The notes beneath the pieces are model-generated. The model was given only the letters and a program-made list of their open reading frames with translations. It made no database searches and had not been told where the DNA came from. The translations under genes and the position numbers were made by a program. From Symsagittifera roscoffensis (lineage: Eukaryota; Xenacoelomorpha; Acoela; Convolutidae), in NCBI RefSeq assembly GCF_963678635.1, contig NC_087070.1, positions 9,956,539-10,020,538 on the forward strand: 64,000 nucleotides of DNA, in the 5' to 3' direction. Of the stretch, positions 8,263-18,640 are shown one piece after another; position 1 is the first letter of the stretch, and every line of letters begins with the position of its first letter.

Positions 8263-10425
8263 TATATTTTCAAGTTTTTTTCAGATTCTGTACATCAAGC
8301 AGAACTTGAAAGATATCAAGGACATATAAAATTAGATGAAAAATACCCATATAACGGCGCACACGGACGATTAACCTATGACATGCACGATAAACACTGG
8401 ATACCACACATTGGTATAAATGACCCATCAAACTGCAAAGCAGACACAAAAAATAAAGGATACCAAGAAATAATGTTTTTCGATTGGAAAATACAACTCG
8501 AAAAAATACAACTCACACGAGATTTATCAGACAACACAATGATTTATCAAGGAATTAGATTACCTTGTAAAAACGACCAAGGTTATTGCGACCCTACAAC
8601 CAGAACACAAGCAACAATTGTTTGGTTCCCCGAAGACACATGTACAACATTTCAAGTAGCAAAAATACACGCTCGTATGATAAAATTTCACGAAAAATAT
8701 TTTATACAATCAATACCATATGAACAAGTAAATCCATTACGAAAAATAAGTTCTAATTTTCGAAACATTCATAATATAGAAAATAAATTAACACGTTTTC
8801 AAATATATCAAGAAACAGAACTTGCATGTAAATACAGAAACCCACTTCACAAAACACAATACTCTGAAATATTAGTTGAATACGAAAATGGATTCGACAT
8901 GACCACTGGAAAAATAAAAGTCGACCCATACGCCACAAGTCATCCCCTAAACGAAGGAACATCATATATACCAGTTAATTTTCAAAAGAATACAGGTCAA
9001 CCTGGTGGACATTTAAAGCCCCAAGACGATCAAAGCACACGTTTACAAGAACTATCACTAATGAATAGTACATATTTTGGTAATATCCACTATGATATTC
9101 ACTTAGATATGAAACTAGACTACACGATTAGCCGAATTTTTCAAGAAATGTCACTCTCCGAATTAGAAACATTACACCAACTATGCGAATTAGAAAGAAC
9201 ACAAATATTACAATCACTTGCACTAGCAGTATTAAAAATACCCTACGCAGGATATTTACTATCAGGAAATAGATCAAATTTTTTAGACTATGAAGGAAAC
9301 ATCTCATGGTTTTATACTTGTACTAAAAAAGTATCACCACTATACGTTTTTGAAGATAAACGATGCTATAAAAGAATCCCTATCTTTTATAAGAATAAAG
9401 TACATTTCGTTGACACACTTTCACGAAGAACCTATTTCTGGGATACCGCAGTTCCATGTGGATCAGAAAATAGCCACAACGTAGTACAACTAAACCCTGA
9501 TGAAGATAAATATTACCTTCTCACCCCATATCCCACATTAATGCAATCACTCAAAAAATTTTCACCAGAAAGCATTCGCGCTATCGCTCGAAACCCAAAT
9601 ATAGACTTACAATCAATAGGAATATACTCAAAATCAGATATTCAACATCACATTAGAACAAAACAATTCCAGGAATTATTAACACAAATGGACACAATAC
9701 AAAGACAATCAATTGACCAAAACTTACGCAAACTTGCCGAAACCGCAGGATTTGCAGACATCTATACGCAAGACTATAGCGGATATTTTAAGGACATTAA
9801 AGATTATATATATCTAAACGGTGAAAAATACCGTCCCCAAGATATATCACCTATCAATATTTTTAGCTTTGTTACACTTAAGAATGAAATTCTTGATTTT
9901 CTAGGATGGCCCTACTACATCTTAGAAAAACTGACTATTTTATACGCAATGTTTAACTTTATTGGATTTCTTTTTTCACTCTTAAAAGGAATCTATAACA
10001 CATGTGTTATACACACACAAGTCAATAGACAAGCAAGTGTAGCACGCATACTATTTGCAGGATTTTTTGGAATATTTTCTACATCTATAAACAAAATTCT
10101 TTTAGACGCACAAATAAAAGAATATAACACAAAAATAGCAACAAGACAGAACACATACGACGAAGAACATAACAATGCAGACACAACACCAACAGCACCA
10201 CAGTTACCACCCCTACCACATAACCATCCATTATCCCTAGTCCTACGTAATTTTCGAAATTTAGCCATAACACATAATAATTTTAGACCAACCATATCAC
10301 AAAGTCCCATCCAACATATAATGCCACACCACTCACAAGATGAAAATACTTATGAACAAATTATAGAACAACCCCATACCACCGCTTTTCAGTCTCAAAA
10401 TAATAATTTTTTTAGCCCACGATGA
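8263..10425 (+). CDS. env: envelope-like glycoprotein, main ectodomain, membrane anchor and tail
   Basis: The frame is open from 8263; the first ATG at 8383 gives 680 aa, but coding-like sequence extends upstream of it. The ectodomain has scattered Cys pairs (NCKAD; CKNDQGYC; EDTC; ELACKY; LCEL; YTC; RCYK; VPCG) and several N-x-S/T sites. A single long hydrophobic segment lies at residues ~516-536 (about 9928-9990), followed by a ~144-aa tail with a Pro-rich stretch and a Tyr-based motif near the end. Type I membrane topology after a signal peptide fits a viral envelope protein. I could not assign it to a fusion-protein class by eye: no furin-like site followed by a glycine-rich fusion peptide is obvious. 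The stop at 10,423-10,425 overlaps the next start. Confidence 0.7.
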   Translation, partial: YIFKFFSDSVHQAELERYQGHIKLDEKYPYNGAHGRLTYDMHDKHWIPHIGINDPSNCKADTKNKGYQEIMFFDWKIQLEKIQLTRDLSDNTMIYQGIRLPCKNDQGYCDPTTRTQATIVWFPEDTCTTFQVAKIHARMIKFHEKYFIQSIPYEQVNPLRKISSNFRNIHNIENKLTRFQIYQETELACKYRNPLHKTQYSEILVEYENGFDMTTGKIKVDPYATSHPLNEGTSYIPVNFQKNTGQPGGHLKPQDDQSTRLQELSLMNSTYFGNIHYDIHLDMKLDYTISRIFQEMSLSELETLHQLCELERTQILQSLALAVLKIPYAGYLLSGNRSNFLDYEGNISWFYTCTKKVSPLYVFEDKRCYKRIPIFYKNKVHFVDTLSRRTYFWDTAVPCGSENSHNVVQLNPDEDKYYLLTPYPTLMQSLKKFSPESIRAIARNPNIDLQSIGIYSKSDIQHHIRTKQFQELLTQMDTIQRQSIDQNLRKLAETAGFADIYTQDYSGYFKDIKDYIYLNGEKYRPQDISPINIFSFVTLKNEILDFLGWPYYILEKLTILYAMFNFIGFLFSLLKGIYNTCVIHTQVNRQASVARILFAGFFGIFSTSINKILLDAQIKEYNTKIATRQNTYDEEHNNADTTPTAPQLPPLPHNHPLSLVLRNFRNLAITHNNFRPTISQSPIQHIMPHHSQDENTYEQIIEQPHTTAFQSQNNNFFSPR

Positions 10426-12230
10426 GCCGACAACTTGGATCCCTACACCGATCAAATTCCCACCCAACCAACCTCACCACTCCAATCCCAATAATACCAC
10501 TTTTTGCTTTTCCGCCACCCGATTTCCCATCCAGTAATGTAACATCCGGCATGAATTCCGATACTAATTCACACATCTCAGTTTTATACTCCATCTCACA
10601 ACTCAATAACCCGAATATTGAAACCCCCGATGAATTTGCCGACTCTGAACCATCTCCATCAAATAATTTTCACACCAATTCCTTAAATTTTTCCCAACCC
10701 CCTTTTCAACCCATACTACCAAATAACCCTGACCCAACCAATTCTACACCCTCTTATGCTTCCCAAGTCACTCCAACCTACTCCTCACTTCACTCAGACC
10801 AATCATCTCATTCTCCAGACACCCCCCGAATCTCCCCAGAACTAGATAATTTCATTACCCTACAACAACAACCCTATCACCTTGACACCCCAACCATAAA
10901 CCAAATCTCATCCACAATAGATTCATCCAACCCTCCTACCCCTACACCCTCTCCAATTTATACTGAATCATTAGCACCATCATCCACAACTACTGAATCT
11001 TCACTCAGCACTAATAGAGCTTACCGCACTTTTAAAAGGAAGTTCCCCAACCATCCTTTCCCAGCGAAACCAGGAACAGCCCATGAATATATCAACCATC
11101 CACAACACACTAACACAAAAGAATTTTTAGCTATCACCTTACCCTCATTTCCACAATACACCTTAAACACCCCTCATGACACTAACGAGACACGTAACTT
11201 TGTAGACGAATACGTTTTAATGCCTACCCTTCCTTGGACCTCATATTATCATTTTACAAATCCCCTTTGCTTACCTTTATCTAACACTCATATCGATATA
11301 GAACGAAATAAGGACATGCTATATCGACTCACTACAACACTAACACCTAGACAATTTACTTACATTGGATATAAAAAATCACTAAAAACACACACTGCAC
11401 CCCGAGCTAATGAATATACACTAGAATATTACGATCATAACATCATCAGAACTAACCAAGATCAATTCTTAGACGACGATCGCTTCGCTAACCCACAAAT
11501 CACCGAGAAATTTTTCATTAAAACACCATATGTATTTACACTAAATATCTTCGATCGCAAGTTTGACCACATTATTTCAGAAGCACTAACAGACACGCAA
11601 GCCTACGAAAGTTTTAAAGAACGCTTCCAAATATTTTCACTAACCTTTCATTTCCTTGCACCACATGAAAGAGATTTGCACTGCTCACACGATATTATGT
11701 TGCGCACTAAACAAACACACACATATACTTATTATCGTTTCATCCAAAATCACTTTGACCTACACACTCCCTCTAGACAACCACACCATCGTTTTCAATT
11801 CATCAATTCCAAATACACCTCACCATTCTTTCTTAACTTCACATATTGCATTAAAGATACTAACCTTCATGGTATTCTTCGAAATTATGATCCCATAACC
11901 CAAATGTATATCTTTTGTCCCATCACCATGACCTTCAACGCAGAAGAATCCCGACCCTTCCTCATCCCACACGAGTTTGTACAACCTATAGAAATCCCCA
12001 TTTTAGAATTCATCCATAACACTAAATTCAACCACAAATTATATAATCTAATCCAAAACACACCTTATGAATTTGCAGTTGGCACTGAAGAACTAACCAC
12101 CATTAAGGCACTTCAATTGCTTTGGCCACTGCTTCAAACTAAAAATATCATCCGCATCTTAGCCAAATTACTAACAACTTCAGATCTCATCCACGACATC
12201 TTCCCCCACGGTTTCTTCCCCGACGACTAA
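10422..12230 (+). CDS. 602-aa ORF of unknown function, overlapping env stop by ATGA
   Basis: ATG 10,422 overlaps the TGA of the envelope-like ORF (ATGA), a layout typical of stop-restart translation. Residues 1-200 are Pro/Ser/Thr/Asn-rich and probably disordered. Residues ~215-602 look globular, with aromatic and His-rich segments (PTLPWTSYYHF, HERDLHCSHD, CPITMTF), few Cys and no signal peptide or membrane span. The frame is long and intact with codon use like pol, so it is probably functional. I recognise no domain. Its position in the 3' third suggests an accessory or regulatory protein. A consensus-like splice donor starts 3 nt after its stop. Confidence 0.7.
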   Translation: MSRQLGSLHRSNSHPTNLTTPIPIIPLFAFPPPDFPSSNVTSGMNSDTNSHISVLYSISQLNNPNIETPDEFADSEPSPSNNFHTNSLNFSQPPFQPILPNNPDPTNSTPSYASQVTPTYSSLHSDQSSHSPDTPRISPELDNFITLQQQPYHLDTPTINQISSTIDSSNPPTPTPSPIYTESLAPSSTTTESSLSTNRAYRTFKRKFPNHPFPAKPGTAHEYINHPQHTNTKEFLAITLPSFPQYTLNTPHDTNETRNFVDEYVLMPTLPWTSYYHFTNPLCLPLSNTHIDIERNKDMLYRLTTTLTPRQFTYIGYKKSLKTHTAPRANEYTLEYYDHNIIRTNQDQFLDDDRFANPQITEKFFIKTPYVFTLNIFDRKFDHIISEALTDTQAYESFKERFQIFSLTFHFLAPHERDLHCSHDIMLRTKQTHTYTYYRFIQNHFDLHTPSRQPHHRFQFINSKYTSPFFLNFTYCIKDTNLHGILRNYDPITQMYIFCPITMTFNAEESRPFLIPHEFVQPIEIPILEFIHNTKFNHKLYNLIQNTPYEFAVGTEELTTIKALQLLWPLLQTKNIIRILAKLLTTSDLIHDIFPHGFFPDD

Positions 12231-12233
12231 CAG

Positions 12234-12309
12234 GTAAGTATGAATTATACATATTACTAACTAATTTAAATATTAGAAACTCACCATTCTTTATCCATGT
12301 TTTCTTTAG
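12234..12309 (+). other. candidate 76-nt intron just after the 602-aa ORF stop
   Basis: CAG|GTAAGT at 12,231-12,239 matches the 5' splice consensus. TACTAAC at 12,255-12,261 is a perfect branch-point consensus, and TTTCTTTAG ends at 12,309. All three signals sit in the order and spacing of a short animal intron, although the branch point is 48 nt from the AG, on the long side. The donor could also pair with a more distant acceptor. Confidence 0.35.
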
Positions 12310-12603
12310 AATTTTAGCCTTCATCCTAGATCATCTGAAAAATTCACAAAAGAAAAATAAAAAATAGCAAACTTCTTCAAAACTGTTTAAAACCCTATTA
12401 AATTTTTGCACCAACAATTAAAAAAATATAATACCAATGCAGTAAATTAATTTATAAATTTTTCCCCCACAAGCAGTAAATCTAATAATGATGAAAATTT
12501 GTAACTTAATTTCCCCCAACAACTAGCAGTAAAATTAAAATTCTATGTAGTAAATTAATAAGAAGCAAATACAGTACTAACCTTTTGCTATTTTCATTCA
12601 CTC

Positions 12604-13252
12604 GCACAAGAATTCTATCCAAACTCGCACAGCTCGCCCACGAAGAATTGTTTAAAATAATGAATTTCAGTTTCAAGCTTTCACACTCGATAACTCTAAC
12701 ACAAGATAACACGTTTCAAACTTTCCTTTAACCCGGTTGGAAAGGAATTATATACTAAACAAAACTAACCAATGCAGCTTACTAAACACCACAACACATA
12801 GCATAACAGCATGACTAAGAAAAGGAAACCAACGGTACCCAAACCGGATTAACCCAGTTTAAAACTGGATAATTTATTCTTTTGAAGACTATTATAAAGT
12901 CTAAGAAAGAAATAATAAAAGAATTCTATCCAAACGCACAAGAATTCTATCCAAACTCGCACAGCTCGCCCACGAAGAATTGTTTAAAATAATGAATTTC
13001 AGTTTCAAGCTTTCACACTCGATAACTCTAACACAAGATAACACGTTTCAAACTTTCCTTTAACCCGGTTGGAAAGGAATTATATACTAAACAAAACTAA
13101 CCAATGCAGCTTACTAAACACCACAACACATAGCATAACAGCATGACTAAGAAAAGGAAACCAACGGTACCCAAACCGGATTAACCCAGTTTAAAACTGG
13201 ATAATTTATTCTTTTGAAGACTATTATAAAGTCTAAGAAAGAAATAATAAAA
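12604..13252 (+). repeat. 332-bp direct tandem duplication in the 3' non-coding region
   Basis: 12,604-12,935 is repeated almost exactly at 12,936-13,252. A second copy of the first few bases (GAATTCTATCC) lies at the junction. Each copy contains a near-perfect short palindrome CCAGTTTAAAACTGG (12,853-12,867 and 13,185-13,199). Near-identity shows the duplication is recent. Tandem duplicated blocks near retroviral 3' ends often act as enhancers; that role is inference here. Confidence 0.9.
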
Positions 13253-13624
13253 CACAAAAAAGTCGAAAGACAAACCCATACCACAAACAATTTGATTTTT
13301 GAAAAAAGGACACAACCAACAAAACATAATAAAAACCACAACAAACCCAACATAAAACGTTGTCACATAACAGGACCTCTCACAAAAACCGCATGCAATC
13401 ATACTCCCACTCCTGGCCTAACCCACCAGGAAGGACGTCCTGAGCATGCTCTATAGCCGGCCTAACCCACCGCGCTACATCCACGCTTTGTGACCATACT
13501 CCTATTTTTAATAAGAGCTACTCAAGGGTGAGTAACTCTTCAAAATAACTGAACTAAAACAAAAAGCTTTTGTGAAAACAACTAACTAAAATCATAATTA
13601 AAAAATATTAAACTAATAAAAGTT

Positions 13625-14101
13625 TTATAAAATGTAAATTACATTATGCAATACATAGATCAGAATACAACACCAAGGACGAACATCCAAAGACAAAACG
13701 ACCCTACTACACTCGAGAAAGAATGGCCAACTACAATCAATATGCCGCCCACAATCACAACTCAAAGGATTTAGAGTACGACTTGACTTCGCAGAAAAGG
13801 ACTTCATTGAACTAGACCAATGACCACCTCGATGTTCAAGTATACGTACAGATCCGAGTAACCAGGCATCCCCTCCACGCACAATCTCCACGCCATTCCC
13901 AGACAAGGTCAAACACAAAGAAGTTCTCACCAATGAAACAGAAAAACCTGACATAGCCAACCATTCTGAAATCAGATTTGAGTTTGTTGCGAAAACCCAG
14001 TCGTTGTCTTGAGAAGACACAACGATTGAATCTGGGACTTCTCTAATAAGAAAACCCAGAAGAAATAAGATGTTCGCCAAATACCAACGTCCATCATCCA
14101 T
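13625..14101 (-). other. antisense ORF (158 aa) near the 3' end of the retroelement
   Basis: The frame runs from an ATG at 14,099-14,101 leftward to a stop at 13,625-13,627 on the minus strand. The protein begins with a hydrophobic stretch (LANILFLLGFLI) and has no recognised domain. The + strand also has coding-looking, polar frames here (a frame with RPYYTRERMANYNQYAAHN near 13,700-13,750), broken by stops. Local GC is higher than in the rest of the element, which makes chance ORFs longer. This may be an antisense gene, an old third gene on the + strand, or chance. Confidence 0.2.
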
Positions 14102-14643
14102 CCTTTGAATTACAGAAAGACTATTCTAAAATACTCTGTAAAACCCGGATGGGTGGAACCTGATCTAAACTACATTTTATGATTGGATAAATTAGATATT
14201 TTACCAATGTAAAGTATTTAATATTAACCAATCATGATCCATCTAACTAACAATCCACTTATTTGTAAGTGCTGAAATTACTTGTAATTTCAGCACCAGA
14301 GAGATTTGAATTTAACTTAGAAATTAGTTGAACTCTCCCGAGTACTTCAGCAGCCGCAATAAACCAGTATACCCTAGATCTATTGAGCCTAGCAGAGACT
14401 AGTTAAACAACCTGAGACTAGACAGTATAAGAGTAAGATTAGGATCGGTATTAGACTAAGAAGTTGCACGAACCTATCCGGCCGAAAATAAGATAGCGTG
14501 ACGAGCAGACGGTGTACCCTATCCAAAATTACTCTATGAGTTATACCCATCGGTCCTAACTCATTGTGGTTACAAGGGACAGAAACTAAAGTTTCAAAAG
14601 TCAATTCATTATAAGCTCAGTAGCAGAGAGGGTTTGGTTGGCA
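14070..14643 (+). repeat. probable region of the 3' LTR
   Basis: The A-rich strand bias ends here. A purine-rich tract (AGAAGAAATAAGA, about 14,059-14,071) precedes TGTTCGCC, an AATAAA signal lies at 14,358-14,363, and the stretch ends with a CA dinucleotide before an A-run at ~14,643. Without the 5' LTR the ends cannot be confirmed. The position is inferred from composition and signals only. Confidence 0.3.
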
Positions 14644-17600
14644 AAAAAAAATATCATTGTTTTTCAATTTATGAAACGATTTCAAACTAAAATTATACCC
14701 TCTGCAGAGAAAAGCAATTTTGTCAGCAACAAAAATATACATTTATATTTTTCGCTAGATTAAAAATCAAAGCTGTATCTAAAATGAGTTTGTTATTTTT
14801 TCTCTCTCAATTTTGGGTCGGTAAAAAATACTGCCAATTGTTACCCTTAAAAGCTTTTATATTTATAGTCTGAAAATTACAGTTGATCAAAATCTCCTCA
14901 GCCAAATTTTTCTCGAACTGGTGTTGAAGCAGTCTTTTTATTCAAACGAAGAAATAATAAAATTAGTTTTTAACTACTTTTTCAAATAAGAACTGCAAGG
15001 GTCCCTTTTGTTTCTCTAAATTTTGGGGAACCCTTGTTTCTTGCACAAACTGTTAAACTTTTGGCAAATAAACTACAATTACAATACCAAAAACACAATT
15101 CCTGCTTTTAGGGTAGATAATTGTAATGAATACCCTAGAGGATCAGTTGAAGCGAACTTTTTCTTCCGATTTTCGAAGTTAGTGCAGAATAGTTACGCTT
15201 ATGGTGTTTTTTGTCCAATCAATTTTCGATATGTCACTAAACTGTTTTGACAAATTATTTATACCATCTGAAAAATTTTGTTGCCTTAAGCTGAAACAAA
15301 AAAATTTCATCTGTGATCTACTTTTGTGAAGTTACGGAGTTTGAAGAGGGCTAATTCGGCCGATTTGTGATAAATGACGCGGGATATGTTGCGTTGTTAT
15401 AAAAACTAGTTTGCGGCAAATTAGGGCGTTCCAAATTGAGTTAAGACTAGCAATTTATTCGTAAATGAACAAAATCAGACGCTAAATACACCCTTTAGCT
15501 ATGTTTTTATTAGTGTGTGAGGAACAAAATATAGAAAAAATGAAGAAAAAAAAAATCCATTTTTTTGTCAATTAATCAATCGAAATTTTTTAATTGGCCT
15601 TAAAGTGCAGTCGGAACATTCAAAGAGCTTCGATCTGATGTACTAGCAGCCTTGTTTTTTTTAAATAAGCGATTTCAAAATTTGGCCGATCTTTTGAGCA
15701 GCCCCACCCTTTTTTCTGCAAAAAACCTTTAAGCGTAAACAGGTATAGAAATTTTTACAATAATTTTAACATGCAAATTGCGGCATGGACAACTTTTAAT
15801 GATTTTGTTGTTTTGTAGTTTTACGAGGGGATTGAAAAACTCGAAAAGAGCCTTTAGTTGCTATTTCATGCAATTGAGAATTAACACGTCAACAGCCATA
15901 ACTGTATAAAAATTCAGTTCAGATTTTCACAAAGATCAGTGGTGTTCATCCAGCTAGCAGGCCGGATGTATTTATGAGCTAGCTTGTTTCTTACATTTGA
16001 GTTTTTCAGTGAACATAATTTATTTTCTTTTGCAAAGTTTTGAAAATATATAGAAGCTTCTTACTTTTGTCATCAATTGTGCAGGAATCTTGTTGATGAC
16101 AGTTATGTAGATAGCCATTGACCATACCTTCTAAATTAGCACGTTTTAGCTATTTGAAAAAGGCCAAACTGACAAATATAGAACCTCTATAACTTTATGG
16201 TTAAAAGTATTACATTTTAAAATTGGTTTTATTTTTTCTGACTATTTATGAAGTGCGGAATATTTATGCTTGGCGTGGTTTTTTTATTCGGTCAACTTTT
16301 GACATAAAAACTCAGCTGAGAGGTATTGTTATCATAAGCTCAAATTAAAAAAATGATTCACCTGTGATCTTTTTTCGTAAAGTTGCAAGCGTTTAAAAAA
16401 TGCAAATTTGTCAATTTTCGGATATTAAAGTGCGATGTATTGCGTACTCATAACACGCGTAAGAAGCAAATTATTGCTTTCCAAACTGAATTGAGCCCAA
16501 CAAATTAATCCTGTTATCGCAATATGAGACGCTAAACACACCTTTAGTATTTTACGTAGCATGTGGGGAACTAAAATGAAGGAAAATAGAAAAAATGTCC
16601 TTTTTTTTCTCAATTATTTTGTCAATTTTTGAACAAAAAAAAATATTTCAATTGGCCTGAAGTGCAGTCGGAACATTCAGGGCTTTGTCCTGATATACGA
16701 GCAGTCTTGTTTGTATTTTAAAGCATCAATGATTTTCGGGTTGAAAGAAATAATTTTGACAAAAGTTTCTATTTATCTACTTTAAAACGGGGAATATGGA
16801 GTAACATTGTTGGGATAATTTTTGATTAGTAACAATACTATTAGTAAATATCCCAATTAAATTACTCCAAATTATTAATTGTTTCCGTTTTTTGAAGCAA
16901 ACGGAATATTTATGCTTGGTGTGGTTTTTTGAAAATTGCCATTTTGGTCATGCTCTGGACTAATTTAAGCGCACTTTGAAGATTTTTTCATGATGCTGAA
17001 AACGTAACGAGAGTTATTTATAGGTAGCGAATTATCCCGCACAACAAAATCGTTCTAAGTTGAATTGACGCTAGCTAATTGGTCGTAAAAGTTTCGTACA
17101 ACTCAAACTTTTACTCTTGATCTCTGATGTTGACCATAATTTATAGTTTTTCAGTATTTTCTTTTCCCAAAAAACTATTCGATATGGATTAGGGACAGAC
17201 AGAACATTCAAGGCTTTGCCCTGATATACGAAAAATCTTGTTTGGTTATTATGAGGTTTGTGTAAGCATTTTTCGAGCCAAATTTGAAATGATCATAGAC
17301 AACTTCTCTGCTATCAAAACTAGTCTTTTTTGGCAAGCCCGATAGCAATTTCTAATCAACAATTCGTCATTTTCCTTTTTGACAAATTTGCAACGTTTTT
17401 CCAACTTTTTTTTAATCAATTCTTCTGCCATCGATGATTGTGTTTATGCAATGGTGAGTGTTTTGTTTGTTTTCAGAGCAGATAGTTCAAACAGACCAGA
17501 TTTTTACTCAACAAAGGGGCCAAAAAGATTAAATTTTCATCTGCAGCAGAATATAAGAGGTCGCTGAGAAGATAAAAAAATCGATTAAAAAAATCAGCAT

Positions 17601-18035
17601 AATGAAAGAAAATCTTCATGCAGCTACTAGACTTTTGCTAAAGCGTAGACATCAATTTGAAAAGGTCAAATATTGAACTTGGAGGAATTAATAATTGATT
17701 CGAGAACATTAAGAAAAAAATTGATTTGACATAGATTTTGATTTGAGTAAACATTTAGAAAAAAAATTGAGTAAAAATTGAGAAAATAAGGACAGATTTT
17801 GAGCCGAAAAAGTAAACATTGACGTTTTTTGGATGTTTCTTGAAGTTAATATCAAGAATTTTCATGTGTTTAATTTTAACCGGAAAGCAATCCATTACAA
17901 GAATGCCGCATTAAAAGAGCATTCATGCATGAGTGAGAGAATAATTAGCCTTGGCATGTTTCCTGGAACTGACACGTTCTGAGATCGATCGATTATTGAT
18001 TTGTTTTTTTTTTAAAATCAATTTCGCGATCTGTT
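14644..18035. other. gene-free stretch with diverged repeats
   Basis: There is no ORF with recognisable protein content; open frames are under 80 codons and low-complexity. The stretch contains the diverged repeat family listed at 15,290-17,260 and otherwise AT-rich DNA with homopolymer runs. I see no tRNA or splice-supported exon. Confidence 0.5.
15290..17260 (+). repeat. three diverged copies of one repeat family
   Basis: Shared blocks recur in order: a CAAAATTGAA/TTGAGTT-type segment, then an AGTGCAGTCGGAACATTC-like block, then TCTGATNTACNAGCAG and CTTGTTT. The key block falls at about 15,605, 16,665 and 17,195. A fourth fragment with GTCGGAACATTC and GAGCAGCC lies at about 33,600. The copies differ by many substitutions and indels, so the family is old. 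Confidence 0.6.
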
Positions 18036-18039
18036 GTTG

Positions 18040-18640
18040 TGAGGAAACATTTCATGAGCGAATTGGTTTGGTTTCGAGTTTTCACATCTATAATAACTTG
18101 AAAAGTTTCCTCTGCAATCCAACGAAGCTTACGAAAGTTTTAATTCTTTGAGGAAGTAAAAAAATGATAAAAATTGCAGAAAACGTCATGCAAGCTCGAG
18201 CAGACAATTTTGGGGATTCAGAATTTGGGGATTCATAACTTGGGTATTCAAGCACTAGAAACATAGGCATTCAATTAACCATTTTGAAAAAAATATACGT
18301 ACCATATCTTGAAATGTAGAAATTTCAAATTGGATATATGTAATTCATCTTCAGACTAAAAAACAATAATGAGGCTAGACTGATGCTATTTGGTAGTAAA
18401 AAGGCTGCCAGTTAGAGGTATATTTTTCATTGTTCCATATCGCATTCCTTTATTTTCACTTCGCAGACGTAGAAGCGTGAACAACTAACAAGCTCAAGCA
18501 AAAATGAGACGAATAAAAAAAATTATAGCGCGAAAATTGGTAAGTTCACTTAACCTGGAGGGTGGCGCTTTACCCTTGAAAACATAAGGACGCCCATTTT
18601 TGTAGACGGAAAAATAAAAATCAATTTTTATGTTATCTTC
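18040..18640 (+). repeat. dispersed repeat R18, copy 1
   Basis: Collinear with 20,272-21,420. Shared blocks include GGAAACATTTCATGAGCGA, TTCCTCTGCAA(T/A)CCAACGAAG, GAGGCTAGACTGATGCTAT and an AGTTAGAGGTATATTTTT end block, then a GGCGTGAACAAC / GGTAAGTTCA..ACC.....GGGTG(G/A) block at ~18,470-18,600. No coding frame is seen. Confidence 0.75.

Larger units (their letters stand above)
1..14643 (+). mobile_element. Ty3/mdg4-type LTR retroelement with envelope-like genes, 5' end outside window
   Basis: Seen: gag-like, protease, RT, RNase H and integrase in the Ty3 order, then further ORFs on the same strand including a secreted, membrane-anchored glycoprotein-like protein. The + strand is strongly A-rich and G-poor across the element; this bias fades after about 14.1 kb and T-rich host-like sequence starts near 14.64 kb, which I use as the approximate right end. 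Known: env-bearing Ty3/mdg4 elements (errantiviruses) occur widely in animals. Inferred: the 5' LTR and the gag start lie left of the window. Pol and the 602-aa ORF are open, while gag and the envelope-like gene carry breaks, so this copy is recent but not intact. The exact 3' boundary is uncertain because the partner LTR is not visible. Confidence 0.85.

Noticed and set aside
13214-13456. 80-codon + frame after the tandem duplication
   Set aside because: No ATG, Lys/His/Asn-rich from A/C-rich DNA and no motif.
14100-14643. Defined 3' LTR with exact ends
   Set aside because: No partner LTR in the window, so TG/CA ends and target duplication cannot be verified; kept only as a low-confidence region.
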